Positions 27,185 through 42,100 of a stretch of DNA of 64,000 bases are shown piece after piece (position 1 is the stretch's first letter; the number at the start of each line of letters is the position of its first letter). A model generated the notes under the pieces. The model did no database searches. It was given only the letters and a program-made list of their open reading frames with translations, and was not told the origin of the DNA. Location: contig JAXRKN010000025.1 of the NCBI GenBank assembly GCA_038502055.1, positions 868,001-932,000 on the forward strand. Reading direction: 5' to 3'. Source of the DNA: Tanytarsus gracilentus. Its lineage: Eukaryota > Arthropoda > Insecta > Diptera > Chironomidae. Made by a program: the position numbers and the translations under genes.

Positions 27185-30100
27185 ATGAAAGTGATTTTTG
27201 TAATCAGCATTTTTTTGATGTCGGTTGCAGCACAAGTGCACTTTGGACCTTACCATCAAGTAAGTTTTTTATTTTGAAATATAATTTTCACGAGAAGGAA
27301 ATTACAAATGTAGTTTCTTTAACTAATGATAAAAAAATATTTAATTAAAATTTTCACAAATGCGTTTCTTTGCCTGCAGTTTAAATTTAAATTTTCATGT
27401 TTATTTTTTCCTCGTCTCACATTGATCGCAGGCTCTTTTGCATTTCTCTTCAAGCAGCGAGATGAAGATTCATAGCAAATGTTGTCTTTTTCACTTTCTT
27501 TTGACTTACGAATTAAAAAAATAAGTTTAGGAGTGGACGCTGCACGTGACTTGGAATGTTACTCTTTGTTACAAAAAAAAATCGTTTTAAAAACAAATTT
27601 ATTATTTGCAAGTATCCTTGGTGCCAAAATTGCCATTCCTAGTAATTTTTAAATGATAATTCATATTCAACTTAACCTAAGAATTAGGTTTTAAATTTCA
27701 GAGACTTCAAATTATAATAAACAATAAGTTTTAAAAAATGGACAAAATTAGTTTATCAAGATCAAAGTGTCTATACCTTCTTTAAAATATTTTTGTTGGC
27801 ATTTAGTGCTATCACATTGAGAAGAAGATAGCAAGACAGAGAAGAAGAAGAAGTTAAAAATTGTATAGTTTAAAAGTTTATGTTAATAATCATCTTCTCA
27901 GATGCTCACCATCCTTTCTTTTTTTCATCTTAAAGCATTACTAACCTTACTGACAATTTCTTACTGTTTCATCGGTTGACCTACAAATAGGAATTTTTTT
28001 CTCTTTGCCAATATATCTGAAAAAAGAGTCCGTGTCTACTATCAAATCATAGAAAATTGTTTGTTTGTTTTGTCATTATTGTATATGATGAATAAACTTT
28101 TCCTTTCACTCGCAAGAGTCTTTTCAATTGGCGCTTGCTGCTGATCAAATGGATCACGTTCTTGTTACAATGAGGACTTTTAAAAATGTTAATATCAATA
28201 CTGATCGATATTGAAAGTCTTTTCTTGTGTCCGATAGTTCATCGAGGGAAAAGTATGTATAGTTAAGGAAAAGTATGCGGTCCGGTCGTCATTATATAAG
28301 TGACGTTTCAAGAGAGATTATCTTTTCACTAAAAAGACATTTTAATTATTAATTTTTTGACTATAATGTTGCAGACTTTTCTCATACTCTCGCCGACTCA
28401 CGGAAATAAATTTTATAATCCGCAAAAAATGCAACAATTTATGTGGCGAATAAGAGAAGAAAGAGACAAATATCAAACCCACATTCATTTGAAGATCATT
28501 ACACCTTTTTTCATCCGTGTACACATTTCGACAAGGGTTGAACACAATTAATTTCTTAAACTTATAAACGCATTTGCAAATGTGTCAAAAAACCATTAAA
28601 AAATAAAAAAATCCGAAATTACCACCGATTTAAATTCCTCAATGACCGTCCTCGGTAATAGTTTTCACATTAGTTCACATATTTTTTCAATTCTTATTCA
28701 ATCGAGAGTGGAGTAATCGAGCAAATATTAAAGAAATTATGAGCAAATAATTCCCCAACTCGAAACTCTCTTAAGTGACTTCGGGGAGATGGTGAATAAC
28801 AATAATTGAAAAAGCGAAAAAAATAACGGATAAACCACAAAACAAATTACACACGAGATTGACTTTAGGAATTTCTTTTGAAGTACAAACTTTTCCTTTC
28901 ATTTACGAGATTCGTTTAAGTGTGCGAACCAGGTGGCACGTGGTGATGTGTTTTGACTTCTCAGAAGTGAAATTAACATTTTTTGACAATACCAAGATGA
29001 CCCACTTGACTTGATCGGAAGTGTTTGTCCAGTTAGTTAAAATTTAATTGTTAATTTCAATTTGCACTTGAAATTTGGTGCGACACCGAAAAAAAATAAA
29101 CATTTCAAGTAATTTGAATCAGTGGATAAAAAGAGTTTCTCGTATGATTTATGCGATTTATGAAACTTTTTGTGTTGTGTGGTCGGAGAGAAATTTTTCT
29201 GTGGTAATTTAATTAATTGACCATTGATCAATTAATCATCAATGTTTTGGTGTTATCTAATGTAGAGACGGACCTTAAGTCTTTGAGCTTAAAGAGGAAG
29301 ATTAGGGAAAGTCTGCTTTAAAATCTAGAAAATATTCAGTAATTATTCAGATGAAATTAACATTTTTTTAGGTAGAATTAATTTTTAAAAATTATATAAG
29401 TTTTTTACAATAAAAAATTCTTACAACAAAATGTTTGCTTTAAAATTTTATATGTTCAAAGAAACTTTCGGTATTTATAAATAATTTATAGCAGTAAAAA
29501 TTTTAAAATATTTAAATTGATAAAAAAAATCCAAAAGGTCATTCCACCCATCGCGTCTGCCCATAAATGATTTTTTTCCTTCAAAGCTAAAAAATGCTAC
29601 TCATCATCAATTCCACGGTTGACGATATCATCATCCAAATATAACCTAAATACTTTTGTCGAAAGTATTTCTCTCTTTTTTCTTCCTCATCGTCTCGAGG
29701 TTATTGTCGTCGATAGCAATAAATTGTAAATGGTACCGCATAAAAGAGGGTGAGAGAGAGAGAACCGGGCAATTCCGAAGAGTGAAGAAGAAGCTCAGCA
29801 AAAATGAAAACGAAAATGAAATTCCTTCTCTTTCACCTCTCGAGCGCGCCAAGTGATTTTTTTTATCTCGACGACTACTTTTTACCTTTCATTTCTTTCA
29901 TATTATTCTGATCACATGTAATGACCAATAAAGACACTCAATTCATCATTTGTAGCATAAAAGAGTGAGAGAGACAGAGAAACATAAATCCAAACAAATA
30001 TTTACATTCGTCTACGTGTAGAAAGGCACTTGAATTACCATCATTATTAATACTTTAGCTCATTTTTGAAAATTGTCGTCATTTACTCTGAATGTACATT

Positions 30101-33100
30101 CAAGCCACTTTGCGAACCCTCAAATTTAACTTTTATTTTTTTAAAGTACGAGAAATTTCAGGAGACAGCAATTGTTGCAAGATTTCGTGATGCGCCAAAA
30201 GGCTAAAAAATCATTATTATACACAGTCATCATCATTTTATCTCCTGTTCGATAATGAGCGAAGTCTAGATGGTAACAGTATTAGTAACACAGGCAGCTA
30301 TCGTGGTGGATAAGTGAAAACAAAATTATTGCGCAAATGTTCACGAATTCATGAATTAGAGCATGGATGTACTTACTAAACACTGCAACATGAATTTCAT
30401 GTAAAAATAATGAATTTTTTACATACAAGAGTATAAGAGAAATAATTTTTCCCTTAAAGCGGAGATTTATGTTGTGATGATGCATCACTGCCTCGGGTAT
30501 TGAAATTTCACCATTAAAACTTTGAGTCTTAATTACTATTTACCATCCATATTTGTTGAGTGAGATGTCAAATTAGTTTGGTTAGTAAAGCTCTCACTCG
30601 TAATTCGATTTGAAGTAATTACATGTTGAATGGTTATTTAGTGTTGATTCGACTTGAAAATGAGCTATTGTTGAAATTCATTTAAAACATTTGAATGTCT
30701 TTTTTGAACTTTCCTGGGGAATGATTTTTTGTCTAAATTCAAGGATCTAGAGTGGTGAATAAGTTCTTCAATTTAAAAAATATGCAACAAAGCTAATAAC
30801 TCTAAAATCCAAAACCCTAAAAGTTTATAACAAAAATTTCTCTCAAACCACTAATAAATACCAAAACTAATCTCAACATGAACACAATTAAAAAATGATC
30901 AAGAGCTACTCATAAATCAACCTTAAAAAAATTAACTGAATTTTCTCACTTGTTTAATGAATCTCGATAAAATGCGAGTGCAAGCGAAGCAGAAAAGCTA
31001 TGCTAAAAAAATCGAACATTAATTGGAAATCTTCAGCTGACTAAATTATTTAAATTTCTATTTTCCACTCAATTATTCAATCAATTTTTCACCTCTCTTT
31101 TTGCTAAAGCCCGAAAAAATACTTTTATTACTTCGAGTGCAATCAAGTTGAGTAATAAAAACGAAGCGAGATCATTTTTGAATGTTCATTATTTATCTTT
31201 TTGAGGCTTGTTGAATTAATTTCTCAGACTTAATCGCATTTTCCCTTCCTTTGTGGAAAATCATTTCATCTTCAATCAAACAATGCTCTTGAAAAGCCAT
31301 CATAATAAATTCATATGCGGAAGGTGTTCAAATTTATGCTGGATGAACATGCATTATCTAAACCGACAGATCTAGACTTTTGCAAAAGGTGCAAGATAAA
31401 GAAGAAGATATGCGATTGCGTAAAGAAGTGAGAAAAAATTAGTTGAATTCTTCCACGTTACAACTTACACGAGGTTGGTAAGTTCACAAGCATAGGAAAA
31501 AAGGTTAATAAATTGTGAATGGAGATGAATAAATTCATTGAAACTCTTAATTTCATTTTCTTTCTCGCTCAGCTCATTCGGATGTTTTTCATGTGTAAAC
31601 AGTTGTGCAATATCATCCATAGCAATATACTTACAGCTTTGCAATTGTCTAGTGAAAATTATGTGCATGTCGTTGAAATTCCGTACTATAGCGTGCAATT
31701 ATCTTTTTCTGTATTCTCAGATTTCGTCTTTATTTTCTTGACCCACTCTGTACTTTTGTGTTCGCGGGTGCTCTCGTATATGTAACAACTGTTCATAATT
31801 TCTGATTGGATTATACTAGTTAATCCTCTAGTAGTTGCATAGCCATAGGAGTTGTTATTTGAATGCTTTTAGGGGTCGGATAGGAATAACTTTTGATACC
31901 AAAATATAAAACAAAATTCCGATGGTAATTTACTGAATTAAAGAAATGACCATTTAAGTGTTATAGAACTTTTTTGAAATTTTTAACTTATTTGAAAATT
32001 TAATTTTTTTCGAATATTTTGAAAAAATCTTTAAAAATCTATTTTTTCTCTTTCTTGAAATAAATTGTTTATAATTTATTCCAAACCAACTTTACTTTAT
32101 TTTAATCTTTTCTTTTCATTCCAAGTAATTTTTTGAATTATTTGTTTAAGACATTGGTGGAGAAATCCTTCTCTTCAGTAATATTTCCATTGATATCAAC
32201 GCAAATGAATTTTCCATCATCTCTGATCGTGCACATCAAACCCTCAGTATCACTGAAACTCTCTTCAGCCCTAACAATTGTTTCACCATCAGCGATGACT
32301 TGAATGTGTCCGGTCTCATCGACACAAAGTTTGATATTGTTAGCCTTGTTTTTGTTGGTGAAAAAGACAAAACTATTTTTTGCTGGGTTGTAAGTGATTT
32401 CAATATCGCCAGGGAGGGTGACACGGATGGTCCACAGGCCATTGCAGGAGGTTACAGATTGTCCATTGGCGAGACACTGGTTGACATAGAGTACATTGTT
32501 GCCCTTACAGATAGTGTTAGGGTCGTACGAGTTTGAGCCAGCTTGGACTAGAACTAAAACTCCAAAAACTACTACGAGAGTAATAAATTTCATAGTTCAA
32601 CTTTAGAGGGAACTTTTAAATAAACTTTTTTGAAGACAATTTAAGTTCGATGCAAGATAGAAACTTACTGATGAGTTTTGAAAATTCTAGTCTGGTTTTT
32701 ATTCAATTTTTTGACAAAGAAATTTTTACACTTAGCCACCTAATGCATTAATGAAGATATAAAACGATTCATTAATTAGTTCGTGATTTAAGAAAAATTA
32801 AAAACTAATTACGAGGCTGATGAATCGCGAAAGCATTAATTACATTTACATTTAATCTTTTAATTCAAAAATAGTTTGAATTATCGTGATTGAACTTAAA
32901 ATTTGGGGACTAAATACTAAACATCAAACATTTCAATTAAATTTTTTTGACCACAATTTCGGGTGAAATTGCCAATTAAAAGTGTATTGAACGAAATATA
33001 TGAACATTATAACCCACTGTAGCTTGGATTACACTTAGAAAACCACGTAAACATATTAAAAATTAAAAATAACAGTTGAGCACATGCAACAAAAATTCAC

Positions 33101-36100
33101 GTATCAAAAAATTAAGAAAATTTAAAAATGTGAGCTCTAATGTCATAAGGATGGATAAAAGACATTTATTGGAACATAATAATAGAACAATCAACAATCA
33201 TCCTTAAAATATACTGGCTTAAAGTTAAAAGTACTTTCGATAACCTAAATGAACAATTAAACAAACATCCAGCAAACTACAAGAACAGTTAAGAGTCATG
33301 CATAACACATCCAACACTCTCTCGACTGAACCAAATTGAAAGGATTCTAGGATCATTGAGGCTCTTCCGCCTTCTTCATTCAAATTTTTATTACTTGTCT
33401 AATATAAATTCGAATGGAACCCTTCAATTTTTTCGCTACTTTTTATAATTTTAAAAGTTGTAAATCGAAGACGAAAAATAAACCAACCTAACAAAAAATT
33501 CCTTCTAATGTGATTTTAAATTTTTAAGTTCATTTTTAATGTCTGATAATTAAAAGTGTCGGTCGTCCATCTGCCAGAATTTATATAAAAGTTCTTAAAA
33601 ATAAATTAATATCTTTCCAAATCAATTTTTTATTATTTTTCTCTTTCTTTACATTTGATTGCAATTTTAAATCAGGAGAGTTTTAGTGAAATCTTTCACT
33701 TCAGTAATATTTCCATTGACATCTCTGCAAACAACTGATCCGTCATTTTCAAGTGCGCACAACTCGCCTTTGACGTCACTGTAACTCTCTCCAGCTTTAA
33801 CAATTGTTTCACCATCAGCGAGGACTTGAATGTGTCCGCTCTCGTCAACACAAAGTTTTATTTCTTTTGCTTTGGTTTTGTTGGTGAAAAAGACAAAACT
33901 GTTGTTTGCTGGATTGTAGGTGATTTCAATATCACCAGTAAGGGTAATGCGGATTGTCCACAAGCCATTGCAAGAAGTCACAGATTGTCCAATAACGAGG
34001 CACTGGTTGACATAGAGGATGTTGTTGCCATCGCAGATAGTGTTAGGGTCATATGTGGACGAACCTGCAAGGACTAGGCCTAAAACTCCAAAAAATACCG
34101 CGAGAGTGATAAACTTCATAGTTCTTTTGATAAAGTTTTTACTTTGATGAAAGTCAGAAACTTACTGATAAATTTTAAAAATTCTAGTCCGGTTTTATTC
34201 AAATTTTAAGCAGTATTTTAAAACTTAACGACTTAATTAAGAAATAAAAAAAATCACGGAAAAATTTCGTGATGAACTAAAAATAAAAGTCAAGAAAACT
34301 TAAGTTATTTCAACTTTTTATAACTCATGAAGTGTTTTGTCGACTAAAACAAAAGTTTTAACGATCGTGATTAATGTTTATTGCTTTCCACAAGTGGTTC
34401 ATGATTTTTTTATTGAATTTCGATTAAAGTTCATCGTTTTTAAGGGTTTAAAGGTTTTTTAAGATTTCAAAAAGTTTTCAAAGTTTTCAAAATTTTCTTT
34501 ATTTTTTTTAAAAGTTCATCGAAGCTCTTCAAAACTTTTAATAATCAATAATTTACCAAAAAAAATTTAAACTGATCAAAATTCTAAAGTTTTTATTGTT
34601 TTAAAATGCCTTAAAATATATTATTCAAAACAGTTGCAAAAGATTATCCTTAAAACCCACTAACTTATTAAAATAATACCACTTAAAATGTTTTAATTAA
34701 GCGTATTTGACTTTTAACCTTCACAAATAAGAGTCGCGTCAATCTAAATCGCCACGTGTTCATTTGAACTAATTATATTTATATTTTTAATAATTACGTT
34801 ATTCCGCCTGAAGAGATGAAACAAATCCAATAAATTACCATCACTGTCTGGCGGTAACTTTTTCCTAAAATTGAAAGTTAGGCAAAACATGAAATCACCC
34901 ATGCTGCCATGCAGACAACTTAAATCTGTTTTTTATTGATTGACATGTTCCGACTCTGCGAACCAGAAAATTTTTCACTTAACGTAACAAAAGCATTTCA
35001 CTTTAAATTATGCTTTGGTCAGTCGAGTGGGTAAGAAATTGTGGCAGTGAAAATTTAGAGTAAAGCACAATGAAGTGATACGGAAAATGTTTTTTTCTTA
35101 TTTAACGCCATTAAAGCACTTAATCGAATGCTATTATTCAGTGCTTTTCGACAATTTGATTGCTCTTTTCTGAGATCAAAAATTGCCAATGAGAAATTAT
35201 TTTTCATCGCAATTTTGATAGTTATGAAGTTGTTTATTTGCCTATTTTAAATTACTCATCAATAGGAAATTTATATCATCCGCTATTGAAGATGCGTCTC
35301 ACTCAATAAATAGCCTAAATACGGATGTTAAAAATATCTTCGAGATGTGTGAGTTTTTTTGAGAAAGTTTTTAAAAGTCAATAAATAAATTTTTGAGTTT
35401 GTGTCATCCGAAAATATGCAAATGTCTGTATTTATTTATTCAGATAACTGCGGATAATAGGAAAAATTTTTAGTATTAGCTTAAAATGGATAGAAATTTC
35501 AAAAGGGGATGGATACTTTTAGAAACCGTTTTAGTCTTTTTTATTTTTATAAAATTTAAATATTAGTTGTTAAATAATTTTATTTATATGGTTTGTTGTG
35601 TGCTCCGAGAGTTATGTCAAATAAAAATATATATGCATTTCATTAAAATAAAAAACCCAATTGCATCTTCATAATTTCATCGAATATTAATTACGAAACA
35701 ACTTTACGCACTCGATTGAATGTTAATCGCCAAATAATTAAATTTAAATATCTTTCACACTGTTTTTTGGCCAATAATGATAGCTTAGAGAGATTTTTAT
35801 CATGCAGAAAAGTGATCGTGTGAAAATTGAAAAAGAGATTGAGGAGGGAAGTGAATTGGCAAAAAACGGTGTGGATTTATTTTTTAAAGATTGAGTTATA
35901 ATTCGCCGCTCAGCATAGCTCGACCTATAATTTAGACAATTTTAGCCATTAATGCAAGTATATCGTTGCGGATTAATAGAAAATTTCCATTGATTGTTTT
36001 AAAGACTTCATTGTTGTCGCCAAGCCGATTTTTACATAAACTTAGGCCTTATTTACCTTAAATCTTATGCAACTGTTATAGATGAACCTACGATTGAAAA

Positions 36101-39100
36101 TAACTGAGAAATATTTATTTAAAGAAATTTGAGATTGAGATTTTAAATTAAGTAGCCATTATTTAATAATTAAACTTTTTTGCATATCCATTGCCATAAA
36201 CTGAGGGTTGAATGGGATATTTTGCATCCGACACTCGATTGCGAACTCCAGTACTTAAAAGCTCCACATCGGCATTTATTCGAATGTCTAAACCTCCGCA
36301 GCCCTCTTCAATGATCGTAAATGTACCGCTGAATCGTCGATTTCCTTTACGGCTTCTCTAATTGATGACAACAAAGAAAGTCAGTATAATAAAAAAAAGT
36401 TAAATGACTCTCTTTTGAATAGAAGTAATTGTTCAAGATGGAACTTACGTAAGCATTTGGATTGGAGCTAAACACTGTCTGTAAAGCGTAGCCAGCGAAA
36501 CGTAATTCTTGATCAGATAACAGCAGCGTCCTCGTGTCTGCTGGGCGATTGCGAATTTGGCAATGGCATGTGGCCGTAAGAATCACTAACATAATAAAAA
36601 CTTTCATTTTCATCCTTTCTCTCGTTAATTTCAATCAATTTGTGGATATTTTCGATAAAACTTATTTTGTGTTGTCAAAAAAGAAATTTTTTAAAAGTGG
36701 CCATCGTCGTTGTTCCTTTTATAGACATATGTTCTGCCAGTATGGTGAATTACTGACAATTAAAATTTTAAACTGGAAAATTCCATCTACGAAATAATTA
36801 GGTAAATTTACAGTGGAACCTCTCGACTTTCAAAGGTGACAAAAATAAGGAATTTCCAAGTTGTTTGAAAAATCATTCAAAGTCAATTAAACACTCAACC
36901 GTCTGAAAACTTAAAAACCAACGAAAAATTAATGGTATTTAAGACGCGATACGTTGCACGTTTTTGTGATAAGTTAATTAAAAAATGTTTAGTTGGATAA
37001 AATATTTTTGTAGTTTCTCGAAAAGTTTAAAAAAAATATGATAAGCATTTTTGGACATCTAAGTAATTTTTAGAAGATTAAATTTTATGCAATTTCAATC
37101 GATGTTAAGTTAAATGGTTGAAAATTTTATTTAAAAAATGTTTCAAAACCCACACGTGGGTGTTGCCGTGTAACCCACTTGTAACAGATCAGTATTGGAA
37201 ATGTAACATGGGGAAGTCCTATGAAGAAGCCTTGGAGAAGCCAAAAGGGAAGCCTTATGGAAAATATTTCTCAATTATGTTACATTTCCCACTGTGTTTC
37301 ATTTTCCACCATGTTCCATTTTTCACTATGTTCCATTTTCTATTGTGTTCCATTTTCCACTGTGTTTCATTTTCCACTGTGTTCCATTTTCCACTATGTT
37401 CCATTTTCCATTGTGTTCCATTTCCCACTGTGTTTCATTTTCCATTATGTTTCATTTTCACCATGTTCCATTTTCCACTGTTTCATTTTCCACTATGTTC
37501 CATTTTCCACTGTGTTCCATTTTCCACAGTGTTCCATTTTCAGATCCATGCCAATCGATTCCTGGTCAAATTCCGAGTTCAACGAGGTACATGAAGCCAT
37601 ACTTTTAAAAAATGGACATTAGTGGCATTCCTTGGACACTCCTGGCCGGCCGTGACGGTCATTCTTCAAAAATCATCAATGGTAATCAATTCCTGATGCA
37701 ATTACGAGTTCAACGAGGTACATGAAGCCATACTTTTAAAAAATGGACATTAGGGGCACTCCTGGCCGGCCGTGATGGACATTGGTGGCACTCTTGGATG
37801 GCCATGATAGACATTCCTCAAATATCATCAATTCCTTTCGATTCCTGATACAAATACGAGTTCAACGACATACATGAAGCCATATAACAGGAAATTTGTA
37901 TGAAAAATGGCATTTAGGGCTGTCCATGGCACGACCTGTGGTCATGACCCTCATAATTCCTAAAATGGCCGAATCTAAATTCATAGACCTACCATTTGGC
38001 GAAAACTAGAAGTCTCTAGCTATCTCAGGAGCCGAGATCTCGATGGAACAGACAGACAGACGGACGGACGGACGGACGGAAATAGGCGCATATAAGTGTT
38101 ACACCACTTCGTGGGTTACACTAAAAATAAAGTTCCCATAAGTTTCTCCAAAGTTTTTTCGCAAGTCCCATTCGCTCAGTTTTACCTGTATAGCTTTGAT
38201 CTTCATCGAAGATTAGCTTTACGCTCAAAACTTCCCACTACTAATCGACTAAAAAAAGTGAAAATTATCATAAATTAACTTCCGCTCGTTCTTTGACCTT
38301 TCTCTCTCTCACTCGCATTAAAAACTATCAGCGCCAACCTACGCTTGAAAGATTAATTTTGATTCATCACCCAAAAAAGTCGGCAGCACTTAATGTTGGT
38401 CGAGGATAAGTGCTACTCACGCGCAATTACTTTTACTGTAGTGCTAAAAAATCATTTTCACGACGTAGAAAAATAGGATTGTAATATCATAGTCTTGACC
38501 CGCTGTTTAAAAGAAATGTGGACTGTTTGTGTAATTTCACTTCGCTTACACAATCAACGATAAATTTATTGATAGTTGCATCAGTTCGCTAAAGTAAGGC
38601 ATCTGCCGTCGCGAATATGCCATAAAAAGAGAGCAAGACAAATGAAAAAGTGGATTGATGATGTTAAAGTGTTTACTCGACTCTCGCATGACGCAATTGT
38701 AGCACAGAGCATAGTGGAGAAGTGTTATGGATAAAATTATGTACATGAAAACAATTTATTTGTCAGAGCCAGTAGGACGCACACATTCATCACATGCCAT
38801 CGACTGAAGTATGTGACGACGATTATATTGCAGCATCTTTTACAAACTCATTCAAGAGGAGAGATCTCTCAATTGATGAAATTATATAGATGAAAAGAAA
38901 GGCAATAAAATCACTCAGAAAAAATCATCATCATCATAATCAAGCTCATGCAAAAAAATATAAAAATTATGTAACAGGGTCATTAAGATGCGAGGCAATC
39001 GCTGAAAAAAAGGTTTTTCAACGTGTGAACATTTCTTTCTTCTCTCGTGTACTTACGCTTTTTCTTTAGATTAACAAGAGATATCAGGGTTGAGTGGCTC

Positions 39101-42100
39101 TGGTAGTTTTAAATTGTATTAGATTTTTTAGCGTAACCCACACTAGTGTGGTAACGCTTATATGCTCGCATTTCCGTCTGTCGTCTGTCGTCTGTCGTCT
39201 GTCTGTTCCATCGAGATCTCAGCCCCTAGACCAGCTAGAGACTTCGGGTTTTCGCCAAATGGTAGCTCTGTGGCTCTAGTTTAGCCCATTTTAGGAATTT
39301 TTTGGGTCATGACCATAGGTCGTGCCACGGACAGCCATAATGTCCATTTTTCATACAAAATTGCACTTATATGGCTTCATGGGTATCGTTGAACTCGGGA
39401 TTGGACCAGGAATTGGTTGCTAGTGGAACATGGTGGAAAGTGGAACATGATGGAAAATGGAACATGATGGAAAATGGAACATGATGGAAAATGGAACATG
39501 ATGGAAAATGGAACATGATGGAAAATGGAACATAATGGAAAATGAAACATGATGGAAAATGGAACATGATGAAAAATGGAACATGATGGAAAATGGAACA
39601 TGATGGAAAATGGAACATGATGGAAAATGGAACATGATGGAAAATGGAACATGATGGAAAATGGAACATGATGGAAAATGGAACATAATGGAAAATGGAA
39701 CATGATGGAAAATGGAACATGATGGAAAATGGAACATGATGGAAAGTGGAACATAATGGAAAATGGAACATGATGGAAAATGGAACATAATGGAAAATGG
39801 AACATGATGGAAAAAAGGCTTCCCCAAAAAGGCTTCTCCTAAAAGGCTTCCCCAAAATGACTTTCAATACCGATCTGTTACAGTGGGTTACGCGGCAACA
39901 CCCACGTGTGGGTTTTGAAACATTTTTTAATTTAGTTTACTTTATAGAAGAATAACAAGGATTTGAAAGAGTTTAATACAATTTATATTTAATGGATCTC
40001 AAGTTTTAAAAATTGTTGGATTTCAAAATGTTTTAGATTAAATTCAATTAAATTTAAAATTTTTCAAATGTTTTATTAGTAAAATTCAATAGATTCAAAT
40101 TACTCTAACCAATGCAAAGAAATAAAGAAGTGAGAGTGGATATGATGACTTACCGATCATCTTTCATGAAGCCTCTGGAATAACACACATTTTTAGAGGC
40201 AAGAGTATCGCAGTAATGCTGTGTGAATCAACAAAATTTTACTTTCAATTCAAATTTCACTTTCGGTTCGTTTCTTCGGCATTCATTTTTTTTATCCGAA
40301 TGAAGTGGTATTATATATTTTTCCTCTCACTTACTTTTTCATTTTCTCTCATGTGCTGCGTGATTAAAGCGTTATGACTTTTATTATCACAGCCAGCATC
40401 AACTCGAAAACAAATCATCAAAATTTTATAACAAGAATGTCTGTATGGCGTGCGTAGATAATTGTTTTGTTGTAAACCGCACACAGCGCACAATTGCATA
40501 ATTAACATTTCACTTCCACACAACACGAGTGAATTTCCTTCTCTTTAAATAATAATTAAAGTGCAGCCGACATGGGGAAATAAAAAATTTAAATTTGTTT
40601 TGTTTGAATTTTTCTCAGCAGCAGCAGGCTTCAGCTTCAATTCAACGCCGACAGTTGTCAAATCAACAGCAAAATCACATTTTAACGGACATCCAAAAGC
40701 ACCAGCATCGCTTTAATGTTCATCAGCAACAAACGAGACCACAATTTGGTCCTCAGCAATCGTTCGCATTTCCACAACAACCTCAATCCACTGCTCGATT
40801 TCAGCAACAATTACCCCATCAACAATCACCACCAGCTTTCAGACAAGTACGAAATAACTATTTCATGCCACCCTCACTTCTAAAATTTAAATCTCCTTTA
40901 ATCTCACAGCCTTCCGTAATTCCCGCACCACAAAACTTGCGACAAACCCAATTCCAAAGATCTGTTCACAATCAAGTTGCTCAGGTCTCGTTCAATCCTC
41001 AAATAGCACAGCCTCAATTCGTTCATCAACCCACCTTCCAAGAATCCTTCAATAATTTTGCTCCCATCGCACAGCCTTTAGTTCAACAACCTCCACTTCG
41101 TCCACCACAAAACTTTTTCCCAAGTCAGCAAGTTCAATTTCCCCAGCAACCACAAAATCCCTTCCTTCAACAAACTCAATCACTTCCGGTTGAACAACGT
41201 GCGAATGTCTTCCACGACTCTCGCACTGAAGAACAAAGACAACACGAAGAACTCGCAAGACAAAAGTTGATCGAGAAGCATGAACGATTCGCCCAAAAGT
41301 ATTATCAAAACCAACAAGCACAAGTTCAGAAATTACACGAAGAATTTACAAAAAATCAGAAAAGAATTCAGGATGAAACACAAGAGAAACTTCGCACTCA
41401 ACAGTCTCAAGTGGTTCAACAAACCACATTTAATCGTCAACAGGGTGTGAGACCGACAGATTACAACGCGTTCGAGAAGTCCGTTAAGCAATATTATCAA
41501 GTTAACCCAACCAGCCCAACACAGCCGCAAGCCGTTGTTACTACCGCAAGTCCATTAACGGTCGTTCCACTCAAAAAATCGCAGCCAAAGTCAAAGCCCG
41601 AAATTAAGACATTGAATGCGGATGATATTAAGGCGCTGCTTCAAGGCAATAATCAAAATTTACTCTCACAATTGAAGCAAGAGGTGAAGAGCGTTCAAAA
41701 ATCGAAATCCAAGTCGCCCCTTTCACGCGACGACTTGTTAAAGCAATTAAAGCAAGCTCTGGCTGAAGAGACGCCTGACTTGGGAGGCAAAAATTTTACC
41801 GCTCAAGATATCGTGCTGCCAAATGGCGAAAAAGTGCAAGTCATCAGAACAACTGACCCTGATTTAATTAGACAAGCGAAGGCCGGACAGCTCGTTGAGC
41901 CTTTAGCGCTACAAGGTACAACTCAACCACCACTATCAATTTCGGATTTGGCAAAGAGCGGATTTTTACCACCAGGTGAGTTTGAGCTAAATTTTTTTCC
42001 CAAGAATTTCACAAAAAAATAAATAAATAATTTTTGCAGGCACCGATTTTGAGGTCGTTAGACAATCGGAGAATGGACTGCAACAAGTGGAGAAAGTTCC

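Noticed and set aside
32236..32536. Overlapping frames within the first six-cysteine gene (68 and 78 codons)
   Set aside because: Shadows of the real coding frame; similar shadows in the paralogue at 33826-34077 mirror its sequence only because the genes are related.
37118..37622. Three overlapping plus-strand open frames rich in FHFPLCSIFH
   Set aside because: They arise from the stop-free 17-bp minisatellite read in three frames; not genes.
39367..39867. Three overlapping minus-strand open frames rich in FHFPSCSIFHH
   Set aside because: Same minisatellite artefact in the second repeat copy.
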